64,000 bases of DNA from Beta vulgaris subsp. vulgaris (GCF_026745355.1 NC_079205.1:39715056-39779055), one strand, 5' to 3'. Shown: positions 36,538 through 47,870, numbered from the stretch's first letter. The notes: generated by a model from the letters alone, not told the origin. Numbers and translations are program-made.

Positions 36538-37861
36538 TATTGTTTTGTTCGATTTGCACAAAGCAGTCATACTAATTCCATATTACACAAACTAGTGTCG
36601 ACGGTTTCATTCAACTTGCACGAATTGCTAAATTTTAAGGAAAAAAATTTTATTTTATAAACCTACATTAGATTCAAGTTCATGTGTGTATTCATCATCC
36701 ATTGAAGATTAAATTCGATATTAGTCTGAATACGAAAGTAAGAAATTGGAGGATTGTGTTTAGTAAAGTGGGACGATTGCGTTTACTAACCCCATTCTTT
36801 TGTAGCAACAATATACTAACTACTATTCTATTATACACTAACTTTGACCATATAATTATTTAATAAGCATATACACCTCTTATATTGTACGGGTGTTCAT
36901 GGGTGGTTAATCGTCCCTCTAGGCACATAATCGTGTCTTTCTATTTAAGAATCCAATGATGAAACATACCTCGATATTAGTTGGGGCAACCCAACGGAAG
37001 AGATATTCGAACAACCAACCCAAAATCAATTTAAAGTATGTTTTCAGAATTATTCTAAAGCTCAATTATTTATTCATGATAATTAATTGTATTTTAGGCC
37101 TACAAAATTTTTGGAGTCAATCTTTAATATTCCAAAAGCCCAACGATTTAGTTATTATTTTTGATAATTATTTTTATTATTTTTAATAATTATTTTTATT
37201 AAATCTTTTAATAAATGCAAATCAGATTTTTATTCCAAAAAATTCAATCCCCGAATCTGAAGGATAAAATAATATCTTCAAAAACGTTGGAGGTGCGCTG
37301 GAGGTATACACGTTTTTATTCAATCAGATTTGTATATGCGTTTTTATTCCAAATATTGAAAAATGAGCTGGACGTGGAGGCGCGCCTCGCGCACCACGTG
37401 CGTCGAACACATTGGTCAAGCTGTGTCAGGCGCGCCAATCTGCGGCTTACACGTGGAATTGTGACTCACATAAAGTCTTGCGCCTAGCGCAGGCCTTGTG
37501 GGACGCATCTCTTCCTTTTCTATCTTTTGAAATACGCGTATACACGTGTACAAATCTAATTGAGCAGGTCGCATCAAGCGCGCCTGACACGTCAGCCTGC
37601 GCCTGGCGCAGGGGGAGCGTGAGTGCAGATTGATGTTGCTTGTAAATACATGTGATTGAATTACACACTACTTTTGCATTATTATTTTACGAATACGAAA
37701 ATACCCGAATAGTTATGAATTAAATTACGAACATCTAAATACTCAAATACTTTCAATACTTCAATTTATTTTTCAGTTCCTGATCATACTATGTTATTGG
37801 TTCCACAATTGCTCCACCAGAAAGTCGTTACGCTCTTCGACCTAAGCCGCATAGGTATAAT

Positions 37862-39685
37862 CACTAGTAGAAAAACCCTTATATGTCACTTAGTAACATA
37901 TACGGTTTTTGTAAAACCGCATCCGAAAATCAACATAAAAAATGGGAAGGAATGTTGAGAATACAATATGATGCGGTCCTCTTGTAGACCGCATCAGATT
38001 AAATAATCTGATGCAGTTTATTTAAAATTTGATGCGGTTTGGTGGACCTCATCCGATTTTGTTATGATTCACTCAAAACCCACATTTCCAGCCTTTGGGC
38101 CAGCACTAAATTATGGCCCAGCATGCGAACAAATACGGCCCAACACGTGAACAAATATGGCCTCTAACACTCTCAGACCTAAACTCTATCTCCTCCCTTA
38201 TAACCCCAATCACCACTCACCTCAGACCCAAACCCTAATTTTCCGCCTCTCCCCTCTCTCTCTCTCTTTCTCCTCTCTACTCTCTACTCCTCGTCATACC
38301 ACGTCGTCCCTCTTTCTTCTTTCCTCTTTCCTCTTTACTATCATGCATCCTTAATTTCTTTCCTCTCAACTCTTTAACGAAACGATGAAATCAAGAACAT
38401 TGAATGAAGAAAAATCAGGAAATGATGAACGGAGAATGAAGAAATGAAGAGCCAAAATGGGTAATGAAGAAACGAAGAACGAAATGAAGAGTGAAACGAA
38501 GAAATGCAGAGACGAAGAATCAAAGAACGAAACTGGTTCGTTTGAGTTTTAATGGGATTTTATTTTTGTCTTTTTTCTTCATTTTTTTGTTTATTTTTTT
38601 TCCAGATTTTTTTTTTGTTTTTTTACGAGATTTCTTCTTTTTTATTTTTTTTTTTACCAAATTTTTTCGTTTTTGTTTTACGAGATTTCTATGGTTTTCT
38701 TTTACAAAATTTCTTCGTTTTTTCGTTTCTTCGTTTTTTTCGTTTTTTCGCTTTTTTACTAGATTTCTTCTTTTATTCGTTTGGGTTTTTTTTTTTTGTT
38801 TTTGATTTTTTTGGTTTAGGCTCTTAATTTTTTCGTTTTTTTAAATCTGATTTAGATTTTTTGGGTCTTAATTTTTTCTCTTTTTCGTTTTTTTAAATCT
38901 GATTTAGATTTTTTGGGTCTTAATTTTTTCTCTTTTTCGTTTTTAGCCTCGTCATTTTTGCTTCGCTTTATATTGGTTCTTTTTAGTTATTGGTTTTGGA
39001 TAATATTATAATTTTTTATACATATATTAATTCGGATGGTATGTTTGTTAATTTTCTTTACACATATTTTCTGTAATTTTATATATAATAATTCTTTAGT
39101 ACACATATTTTCTGTATTTATGTTGAAATGTTGTTTCTATGTCAATTCTCTATTTATGTTATTTATATGTATAATTTTCTGTGTTCATGTTATTCCTCTG
39201 TATTTTTTTTAATTATCGTACATATATTGTTGTAATTATCGTGCTATAAGTTGAGTTTTTTGTGTGATTATCGTACTATATTGTTGTAGATGGATTTGTG
39301 AATGTTATATCTGATTTTTATTTTGTGTAATGATCCCTATTATTGGACCGGATCTAACAGTACACAAAGCACACAAAAAAAAGTGCTTTATACAAAGCAC
39401 ACAAAAAAAGTGCTTTATACAAAGCACAATATTGTGCTTTGTATAAAGTGCTTTTTTTAACACTCACAATTGACATTCTAATGCGGTCAATGTAAGAACC
39501 ACATCAGTATTTGGACTTACTGATGCGGTTCATAGGGAAAATCACATCAGATTATCGTTTTCTGATGCGGTTTTGGACCGCATCAGAAATTATTAGTGAA
39601 ATGCTGCATCCCCGCCTAATGCGGACCAAAACCGCATCTGAAAGGCCAGTTTTGACCGAATCAGGTGGGGTTTTTTCCACTAGTG
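37862..39685 (+). mobile_element. complete non-autonomous CACTA element
   Basis: 1,824 bp from CACTAGTAGAAAAA to TTTTTTCCACTAGTG, with AAT on each side (37,859-37,861 and 39,686-39,688), the 3-bp duplication expected for CACTA. Subterminal repeats GATGCGGT/ACCGCATC occur repeatedly in both orientations at each end. The interior has a CT-rich leader-like tract (38,200-38,300), then very T-rich sequence and a ~56-bp hairpin at 39,403-39,458. No transposase is present. Confidence 0.93.
39403..39458. repeat. hairpin shared with another CACTA element
   Basis: The arms GCTTTATACAAAGCACAAT and ATTGTGCTTTGTATAAAG meet without a loop, with A/T runs outside. An almost identical hairpin is at 52,441-52,494 in a CACTA element with different subterminal repeats. 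Two partial copies of one arm lie immediately upstream (39,381-39,402). Confidence 0.85.
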
Positions 39686-40312
39686 AATTCCTTAGGACCC
39701 TTGAATGATTAATTATATTTATTGTCTGGAAGTTACTAATAGTTTCTTGTCGTGATGTAGATATTTAATAAATAATCGTGATTATTGTGCATTCTAATCC
39801 CTTTTAGTATTATTCTTGAATATGATATTCATATTGTTTTATTTATATCCTGTGCATGATTCTTATCACCCACATGTTATTATTGTTAAACAAAATCTAA
39901 GGAGCCTATTTAACTTATTCAGATAATTTGGACAACCTACTAGGTACCTTGTAGTATTGATTGCATAATAACTTGTCGTTAAAAAATTAGTCTTTTATGT
40001 GTTTTTCGAAACAACTTAGACTAAATATTGTCAAGGTGTATAAAAATATTATATGATTATTCTTTGGCAAAAATATGTTGTAAATCGGTATTCAGTTGAG
40101 GCCAGCAATGGGCAACATAGTTCTTGATTGTATTGTACCCTCACCCCCGAACACAACTTTTGGTTCATGATCATCTATGGAGTCTAGACGGGAAAATCTA
40201 CATTGGATTAATGTCCCTATAGTTTCAACATCCAATTAGGTTTATGAGTCTTCCTTAAAAGACTTGTGGCCGACTTCAAAAACATATTTTTCGATAAAAC
40301 CTTAACAATGAG

Positions 40313-41124
40313 CTCCTACTTATTCTTTGTGCTTAAATCGTTTTTCGAAACATGATTCAATTTCAGAAAGGGTTCGAAATATTTTTATTTGGTTCGTTTT
40401 TTTAAATTGAATTTTTTATATTCTCGGTTTTCTATTTTTCTCAAATATTACTATCAATTTTATTTTTTTATTTGCCGTACTATAAGTTATATTTTATTTT
40501 ACTTTATTAATGTTGTGAGAAATGGGTAGTATATGAAGGGCATAAAAAATAAATATTATATGTTGCATTTAAATATTTAGTTCAGCATGTTCATGTTTTG
40601 CTTCCCTTATTATCTGTTTAATGTTATTCGTAGCCGAAATTATTTGTTTATTCTTGCTTATTGTTTATTGCTTGGAATATATGCTAAGTGAGTGTATTAT
40701 TTATTTATAGATGTCGTGTTCATGAGTTAATGGACCCCTAGATATGACTGATAGAGAAGCTAGTCGAGTAGGAAGCTACTATAACCCAATTATGTTGAGT
40801 GATGATGAGTATCATGAAGAGTCTGATAGCGAGAGCTACAATAGCCTAGAGGTTATCATGCGTCGTATGTTAAAAGTAGTTATCCCTGATAGCGAAGATG
40901 AGGTCATTCGGGAGTTTGATCATGATAGAAGGCATACTAGAAAGGACATCTACCATGCTGTTTTGAGGATTGATAGTGATTCTGAGTCATAAGAGGATGA
41001 ACCTCAACCTAAGAAGATTTGAAGATCTACTATGACAGTGAAGACAATGAATACTTTGAAGATGAGATATTCACTCCATAGAAGTACAAGAAAATAAGAA
41101 TAGGACTTATAATGTAACTGTTAA
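40313..41124 (+). repeat. short internal segment: gypsy leader plus small ORF
   Basis: From GAGCTCC on, this is collinear with the leader on the minus strand at 44-635, which follows a different (Tekay) LTR. The switch at GAG (40,310-40,312) is therefore a junction between two families. The segment contains the acidic ORF at 40,744 and ends at the second LTR-like copy. Confidence 0.6.
40744..40992 (+). CDS. small acidic ORF in gypsy leader
   Basis: 82 codons, rich in Asp/Glu/Ser, with YYNPIMLSDDEYHEESDSES, then a basic stretch DHDRRHTRKD and a DSDSES end. After the stop the same style (YYDSEDNEYFED) continues to about 41,085, so the original ORF was longer. A related YNP-LSDDED start occurs in the family member at the left window edge, supporting a conserved element-encoded protein. 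Function unknown; probably a gag-proximal or accessory ORF, now truncated. Confidence 0.45.
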   Translation: MTDREASRVGSYYNPIMLSDDEYHEESDSESYNSLEVIMRRMLKVVIPDSEDEVIREFDHDRRHTRKDIYHAVLRIDSDSES

Positions 41125-42745
41125 CACATAATTGTGTCTCCCCGTTTCAGGATGCGATGATGAAACATACCGCAATCTTAATTGACCTGACCAAAGAGAA
41201 GAGGAGTCTAAAAATCCATTCAAAGCAGTTTCGAAAATTGTTAAAGTCCTATTTTAAAGCCCAATTAATTATTCATGATAATTAATTGTATTTGAGCCCA
41301 ATCATTTGAAAAGACCAATTAATTATTTAATAATAATTAATTGTTTTATTTATAATAAATAAATATTTTCAAAAGATATTTTTTTTTGATAGTACAGATC
41401 ATATTTTATTCTGTAAAATCAGATTTTCGAAATTAAAGGATAAGAGAAAATATTTTAAACGCGTTTTTAGAAAAACTGGTGAAGGCACGTTAGGAGCCAG
41501 GCTGGTGCACCTAGCGCACCAACCTACCCTTGGCGCAGGGTCTTGCGCCTGGCGCACGTCTGTGCGTTAGGCGCTTCTCTATCCACCTGTGTTAATAAGG
41601 TGCACTAATCTGCACTTGACACGTGAATTTTTGACTAATACAGAGTCATGCGTCAAGCGGAATTCGTTATGGGAAATGTGGAGTTTCTTTATTATCTTTC
41701 TCAAAATGCGTGCCACATGTACGCTTTTTACTGAGCAACCGCGTCATGCGCTTGACACGTCATCCTGCATCAGACGCATCTAGCGCATGAGGCGCAATGA
41801 CGTATTCCCTATAAATACGCCTGATTTCTGTTCAGATTTTCGAACTAATTTTTCACATAACACTTATCAGATACTTTACGAACCTCTCTATGAAACACAT
41901 AACCTCCCTACAAAAACTCATACTTTCAAACAAAAATATATTCAATCTACATACATATAAATTTAGATTTTTAGGCTTCATGATTGCTCGTCCCGAAGGT
42001 TGTCAATCTCGCAGACCCAAGCCACGGTATAATCTAGAGTGTCCTTGAATAAATTATTATCTTTATATTGAAGTTACTAATTGTTTTCTTTCCTGATGTA
42101 GGTATTTAATATAAAATCGTTCTACTGTATATTCTAATCCCCTCTCTTTTCATATATTATATGCTTGCCTGATTATTCTATGCATATTATATGATTGTCG
42201 TGTTTTGTTGCTTTTATCACCCATATGTCATTCCTACTAATCAAGATCTAAAGAGCCATTTTAACATTAATCATATTAATTTGGACAACCTACTAGGTTT
42301 CCTGTAATATGATTGCTTAATAACATATCACTAAAAAATAGTCTTTTTATGTGTTTCTTGAACCAACCTAGACTAATTATTTTAGGGTGCTTAAAACATT
42401 ATTTGGTTATTCTATTACATAAACATTGAAATGAATCGATATTTAGTGAATGTCACTAATAGGAAACATAGTTCATGACCGGGTTTGTATCCTCATCCTC
42501 AAACTCAATCTTTGGTTCATTTTGACCATCTATGAAGTCTAAATGGGAAAGTTTACATTGGATAAGTCCCTATTTTGTCCCTACGGTTTTCCAAAATCCA
42601 ATTAGGTTTTTGATTCTTTCATTAAAGAATTATTGGCAACTTGAAACGTTTTAGATACAAAAACCTTCACAATGGGGTAGTGAAATCTAATATACGCTCA
42701 TCCCGCATAGGCCAAATAAAAACATGGCTACAATAACTCCATAGA
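41125..42745 (+). repeat. LTR-like repeat, copy 2
   Basis: Uninterrupted copy of 36,924-40,312. It has a TATA box CTATAAATACG at 41,809-41,819. Upstream of that is an array of GCGC motifs (41,475-41,800). Near the end it has TTGGCAACTTG, the degenerate counterpart of the TGGCGACTTC primer-site-type sequence. Confidence 0.6.
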
Positions 42746-43179
42746 GTATTTATGTATGTTATAAGCTACAATTTGTAAAATTTCTTTCTTTGGTATCTTT
42801 ATTTTGTTAAGGAATAAGTTTGGTTATTATGGATTGGAAAAATATTATTATCATCATTTTGCGGAGTAAAAGTGATTATTTAGCTATTCAAGTTGAGTAA
42901 GAATTTATCTTAGTATGCGAATGGGGGAATATTTGATTATACTGTTGTGATTAAATTATTTAGTACTCGTATATATATTATTGATGTGAACGCTATTAAT
43001 GAATTAGTATATGGGTTATGACGGTTTATAGTGATTGAAATTGGCACTATTATAATCCCATAGAATATTATTGTGATGCAATCTCGTATGATCAAGTCGA
43101 ATTGATACCTTCATGGTAAATGGCAAGTATTTGTAAATCGAAACCTAAAGTAGATCTACGTGAATTTTAGGTTGCGAAG
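42746..43179 (+). other. leader upstream of gypsy gag
   Basis: AT-rich sequence between the repeat and the gag remnant, with no LTR of the Tekay family. The 5' end of that element is therefore missing or displaced. Confidence 0.4.
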
Positions 43180-44433
43180 TAGAATGAACAACAACGATAA
43201 CGCCTTATCCTCTCATATTCGCCTATTGACAGAGAAATTGACTCAACAAAGAACTAAGTGTCCCGATCTTGTAGGGGACATGTTCGAAAAATTAGCTAAG
43301 ATTAAGTCGTCCTACTTTAAGGGGTAAGGTGGCCTACATTCTTAGAGATCTGGATTAGGGAGTTTGAAAAGATTTTTTGGGCTGTAAATGAGGCTATGAA
43401 AGTAGGTCACGCTATGTTATATCTGAAAGATGAGGCTGACTTATGATGGAAAGATAATGGAAATAGACTTAGTGATGTGGAAGGTTTAACTGGGATATTC
43501 CTTTATTGCCGCTTTAAGAGGAAAATTTTACCCTACTTATATGAGAAAACAAGAGGCTCAGGAGTTTATAAACCTTAGGAGGGAGAGTATGACTATTTCT
43601 CAGTATTATGTGGTGAGACCTTTGCGTCCTTACATGTTGTTTATGGGAGAGCTGCCCATATTTATGGTCTTCAGTCGAGGCTTGATAAGAAGAATAATGT
43701 CTTGGGTGAGAAAAGAAAAGATTTCAATGCTGGAGGAAATCAAGAAAACTTTAAGAAGAAAAGAAATGGGAATGGGAATTTCCACGGAATGAATGGTTAA
43801 GGCTTTAATGGTAAGGGCCAGTCTGAGAGGAGTTATAATTATAAGAAGTGTAACAAGAATGACCCTGGTAGAGACGGTAAAGGACATTTAGTAACTTGTG
43901 ATTACTGCCAAAAGAAGAGTCATATACAGTTTGATTGCTTCACCAAGCAAAAGAAAAAACAGAATGGTAATGGGAGTGGTAATCTGGAAAGATCTAGGTT
44001 CATCCAATCATGCAACCAAGGGTCGAAGCCTATAGTGCCGTAGAACAATCAAGAAAGCTACAATAAGCCTGCTAGTGAGAGAAACAACAACAACTAAAGT
44101 AAAGCTCTGGGTAAGTTGTTCGTCATGAGCCGCAATGAAGCTGAGAGATCTACCAACGAAGTTTCTGGTACTCCCTCTATCAACTCCGTTCTTGTTAAAG
44201 CGTCATTTGATTATGGGGTGACCTATTCGTTTATTTCGTCGTCCATTATTAAAAGTTTTGGGTTGGTAGACTTTGAAATAATTGATCTACCTATTATTAT
44301 ACCTACTAGAGAAGTGGTAAAGTGTAGCAAGTTTTATAGAGACTTACCTCTGAAGATAGGAGACTGTGTTTTTCCTTCTAATTTGAGAGAGCTCAATTTG
44401 GAAGACCTAGATGTTATTCTTGGGATGAATTAG
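43180..44433 (+). pseudogene. Tekay/Del gypsy gag and protease remnant
   Basis: The gag capsid motif REFEKIF is followed by YLKDEADL at 43,350-43,450 and AHIYGLQSRLDKK at about 43,660. A CCHC-like knuckle CDYCQKKSHIQFDC lies near 43,900. An aspartic protease domain follows at 44,116-44,433. Its active-site motif, normally Asp-Ser-Gly, reads Asp-Tyr-Gly (FDYGVTYSFIS), so the protease is dead. Several stops interrupt gag. Confidence 0.85.
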
Positions 44434-44872
44434 TTAGGTTTCTATAAAGGCCAAAATAGATTGCGAAGTTAACTTCATATCGACGTTTTGGGAAGCGTAA
44501 GAATTTTTAGGTCATTTCTGTAAGGTAAGGGAAGAAGTTGGTGAACAGGGAATATGAGTTATTTTTTGGTAGTGTACGAGATGTAAGTAAAGAGGTTGAA
44601 ATGAAGATTGAGGATGTCCAATTGTGAATGAGTTTATGAATGTATTTCCAAGGGAGATTTCTGGTATGCCACCTAAAAGAGCCGTTGAGTTCACCATAGC
44701 CTAAGTTCTTCGTACTACACCTATTTCTTAGGCACCATATTGGATGACACCTCCTGAGATGAGCGAGTTGAAGATGCGGTTGCAAGAACTGTTGGATAAG
44801 GGTTATACAAGGCCTAGTGCGTCACCTTGGGAAATCATGTGTTGTCCGTGAAGAAGAAACATGGAAGTATAT
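44434..44872 (+). pseudogene. gypsy reverse transcriptase N-terminal fragment
   Basis: The entry region of reverse transcriptase is recognisable ([16 protein letters not shown], then ASPWG and VKKKHGS) and stops at the CACTA insertion at 44,873. The catalytic palm is absent. Sequence resumes only at RNase H after 46,787. Confidence 0.85.
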
Positions 44873-45091
44873 CACTAGTGGAAAAAAACGGAAGCGTTAC
44901 GGTTAAAACAGGCTTAAGGGGTGCGTTTTTGGCCAGCAGCCCTTTCCGTAGCAGCCCTTCACTAAAAGTGAAGGGCTGCGTTTTAGGCCCAAAACCGCAG
45001 CCCTTCTTTTCACAAAAGGCTGCGGTTTTGACCATAACCGCTACCATTTTGACCCAAAACAAAAAAAAAATGGTAATTTTTTACTCCTAAA

Positions 45092-45504
45092 TAAAGGTGG
45101 CCATGGGCCGGGCTGGCCCGCGGGCTGCCCGAGCCCGGCCCGTTTTCGGCCCGGCCCGGCCCGAGCCCGCTATGGGCCCGGCCCGGCCCGCAGGCCATAA
45201 CATGGGCCGTGGGCCTTGCACGTTTGGAGATTTTAGATTTCGGCCCGGGCCCGGCACGAGCCCGTGGGCCTTGCAAATTTTTTTTTTTCAAAAACTGTGA
45301 TTTTCGGACCAGGCCCGCGGTGAGCACGAGCCCGGCCCGCCAGGCCCGTGGGCCGGGCCGGGCCATGGACAAGTTTCCCACAATTTCAGCCCGGCCCGGC
45401 ACGGCACGAGTTTGATGGGCCACGGGCCTGGCCCGGCCCGTATTCCACTTCAGCCCGCGGGCCTGGCCCGTGGTCAGGCCCAGCACGGCCCGTGGCCAGC
45501 TCTA
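45092..45504. mobile_element. GC-rich hAT MITE with perfect 8-bp TSD
   Basis: 413 bp, flanked by CTCCTAAA on both sides (45,084-45,091 and 45,505-45,512). The termini TAAAGGTGGCCATGGGCCG and CGGCCCGTGGCCAGCTCTA pair imperfectly. The body consists largely of GGCCCG/CCCGGCC repeats, in sharp contrast to the AT-rich surroundings. The ORFs read through it are composition artefacts. Confidence 0.92.
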
Positions 45505-46369
45505 CTCCTAAATATATCAAGAAATTTACAACAAGAAAAATCAAAAAAAAAATCAACAAACAAACAAAACGAAATTAGTTATTAACAATCAACAAGAACA
45601 TCAAATTACAATTTGATGGTGTCCACTATTCTATACTATTCTCATAGTGTCCACTGTCCAACGATACCCAGTCCATGCCTGTCCACTCTCAAGATCCACA
45701 ACCAAGCTAGTTCCAAGTTTCGACCACTAAGAGTGAGCGAAACCGAGCGCAACAACAAGGGACTTGGCCAAAACAGCGCACGAGGTTCCAAGTATACAGG
45801 TGCATCTGGAACATCAACAATTCTAACATTAGAAACATCATTTGGCTCATGGTTCAAACCCTGCCACGCACTAACATTAACTGGTTCGTGGTTCAACCTT
45901 TTGCAACAACATTGGGCTTACTTATCCTGTTTTGTCCTCTGCTTACGAAATTATTTATTAACAATCAACAAGAACATTAATTTACAATTTACAGTAAAAA
46001 AAGAACAATTTAAGGCATTAACTATTAAAAAAAGAACAACAATAATAGTCGAAACTATATATCAACAAGAACGAACGAAAATAAAAAAAATAAAATTACA
46101 TAACAACAAGAACAGACGAAATTTATAGATCTGAAAAACAAATTATTGTGGAAATTTATAGATCTGAAAAATAAAAAAACGAAATTACATATCAACCAGA
46201 AAAATGAACGAAAATGAAAAAACAAATGAAAATGAAAAAAACGAACATTTAAACCAAACTAGTGTCTACCATATTTCCGCAACAAAAATTGACAAATTTG
46301 AGGAGTATTTTTCTAGAAATGCTTAGAAAATTCCATTTCCCAATCAGTATTTCATCCTTAACCATAAAA

Positions 46370-46460
46370 CCTAGTTCTTATGACGATATACCAAATCACC
46401 TTAACACATGAGATCCGAAAGAGACGAAGTGTGATTTGGTATATCATCATAAGAACTAGG
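46370..46460. repeat. 30-bp near-perfect inverted repeat
   Basis: CCTAGTTCTTATGACGATAT (46,370-) is mirrored by ATATCATCATAAGAACTAGG ending at 46,460. Arms of 30 bp with one mismatch are separated by 31 bp. Part of the second arm with its flank (AAAGAGACGAAGTGTGATTT) is repeated directly at about 46,600. Confidence 0.9.
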
Positions 46461-46786
46461 TCTGGTGGTGTGCGCAAATGCCGGCGAGAGACGAAGGAGG
46501 TTGAGCGTCGCCGGAATTCGGCGGCTATAGTCGGCGAAGAGGAGTTTTTGGTCGGAGAGGAAGACCCAGTTAGAGTGAGAAGAGAGAAAGGTGAGGGCCG
46601 CTCAAAGAGACGAAGTGTGATTTGGTATTTCAAGAGAGTTTCATCGATTATAAAGTGCGGGTTGCATTGTTTTATCCTAAGCCCATTAGCCCTTGAGAAT
46701 TAATTGTAAACGGCTGCGGTTTGGCCCAAAACCGCAGCCTTTTATTACTTATAAGGCAGTGTTTTTTTAAAAACCGTATGACCTAG

Positions 46787-47870
46787 GGTTAGCTACTATT
46801 GTGTTTGCCTTGAAATTTGGAGACATTACCTATGTCGAGAGACTTGCAAGATTTGTGCCGACCATAAGAGTTTGATGTACATTTTCACCCAGAACAAACT
46901 CAATATGAGGCAGAGAAGATGGTTAGAATTGATCAAAGATTATGACCTAGATATCCTTATCATGAAGGGAAGGTGAATGTAGTTGCCGATGCTTTAAGTA
47001 GGAAATCGAGCCATAGCATGAATTCGTAGGTAGTTGATGAGGAATTGTGCCAGGATATGCAAAGGCTCCGCCTAGAAATTCTGAATCCTGGGGAGATCGA
47101 GGCGAGATTGAGTGCTTTGTCATTGGGGTTGTTAGTTCTCAATGAGATCAAAGAGGGTCAAGTTGGAAACGAGCACCTCAATAAGATTAAGTAGAAGAAG
47201 AAGCAAGGCAAGGAAGTTGACTTTAAGATCCATGATGATGGAAGCTTGAGGTTTAAGGAAAGGTGGTGTGTACCATAGAAGTGTGAAGAACTTAAGAGAA
47301 GACTTATGGATGAAGGGCATAATACTCCATATTATGTGCACTATGGGGGAGATAAGCTGTATAAGGATCTTAAAGAGATTTGTTGATGGTCGAATATGAA
47401 GCGTGCAGTTACCAATTTCGTATTAAAGTGTCTGACCTGTGAGAAAGTAAAGATCGACCATAAGAGATCAATTAGGAAGGTTCAATCCTTACAGGTTCCT
47501 GGATGGAAGTGGGATTCTATATCCATGGATTTTGTGACTACTTTGCCGAAGACGAGAAATGGCAATGATACCATTTGGGTTATTATGGACCGTCCAACGA
47601 AGTCTGTCGTGTTCTTTCCCATCAAAGAGACATGGACCAAGAAGCAACTTCTGAAGACGTACATCAAGCATGTTGTGAGACTGCATGGAGTCCCAATGGA
47701 AATCATTTCAAAACCGTGATTCGAGATTCCTCTCTAAATTTTGGCCAAAGCTCTAGTCGAATCTTAGTACAACGTTGAAGATGAGTAGTGCTTTTATTCA
47801 GCGACCGATGGTAAGACTGAAATGACCAATCAGACTATTGAAGATATGTTAAGAGGGTGTGAAATTGATT
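46787..47870 (+). pseudogene. gypsy RNase H and integrase remnant
   Basis: RNase H is recognised by VFALKIWRHYL and MRQRRWLELIKDYDLD, followed by VADALSRKS, at 46,800-47,010. The integrase zinc-finger half CLTCEK lies at about 47,430, with the first catalytic Asp in SMDFVTTLPK. The second Asp region is frameshifted near 47,700. The Glu-containing stretch starts near 47,815. It is the same family as the minus-strand remnant at 3,181-5,063. Confidence 0.88.

Larger units (their letters stand above)
36924..40312 (+). repeat. LTR-like repeat, copy 1, interrupted by CACTA element
   Basis: Without the CACTA insert at 37,862-39,685 this ~1.6-kb sequence is collinear with 41,125-42,745. Shared landmarks are CACATAAT-GTGTCT, AATGATGAAACATACC, repeated GCGC-rich motifs, a TATA-like box, the ATTCTAATCCC block and TTTGGTTCAT. 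Near the end lies TGGCCGACTTC (40,266), corresponding to TGGCGACTTC in a third partial copy at 63,284. TGGCGAC is a primer-site-type sequence of Tat-lineage gypsy elements, so this is probably LTR plus primer site. The outer limits are not certain. Confidence 0.6.
44873..46786 (+). mobile_element. CACTA element with right end lost, nested in gypsy
   Basis: Left end CACTAGTGGAAAAAAACG. Subterminal GGCTGCGGTTTTG / CAAAACCGCAGCC repeats occur at both sides (44,985-45,045 and 46,710-46,780). The right terminus is absent, and gypsy RNase H resumes at about 46,787. It carries a complete hAT MITE (45,092-45,504) and a 30-bp inverted repeat (46,370-46,460). No transposase is present. Confidence 0.75.

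Noticed and set aside
36956..37187. 76-codon frame starting ATGATGAAACATACC
   Set aside because: It lies in the LTR-like repeat; the second copy at 41,158 does not keep the frame open.
38491..38827. Phe-rich open frames
   Set aside because: T-rich filler sequence inside a CACTA element.
45010..45578. Several overlapping GC-rich frames encoding Arg/Pro/Ala-rich proteins
   Set aside because: They lie in the GGCCCG-repeat hAT MITE, are open on both strands and have no domain.
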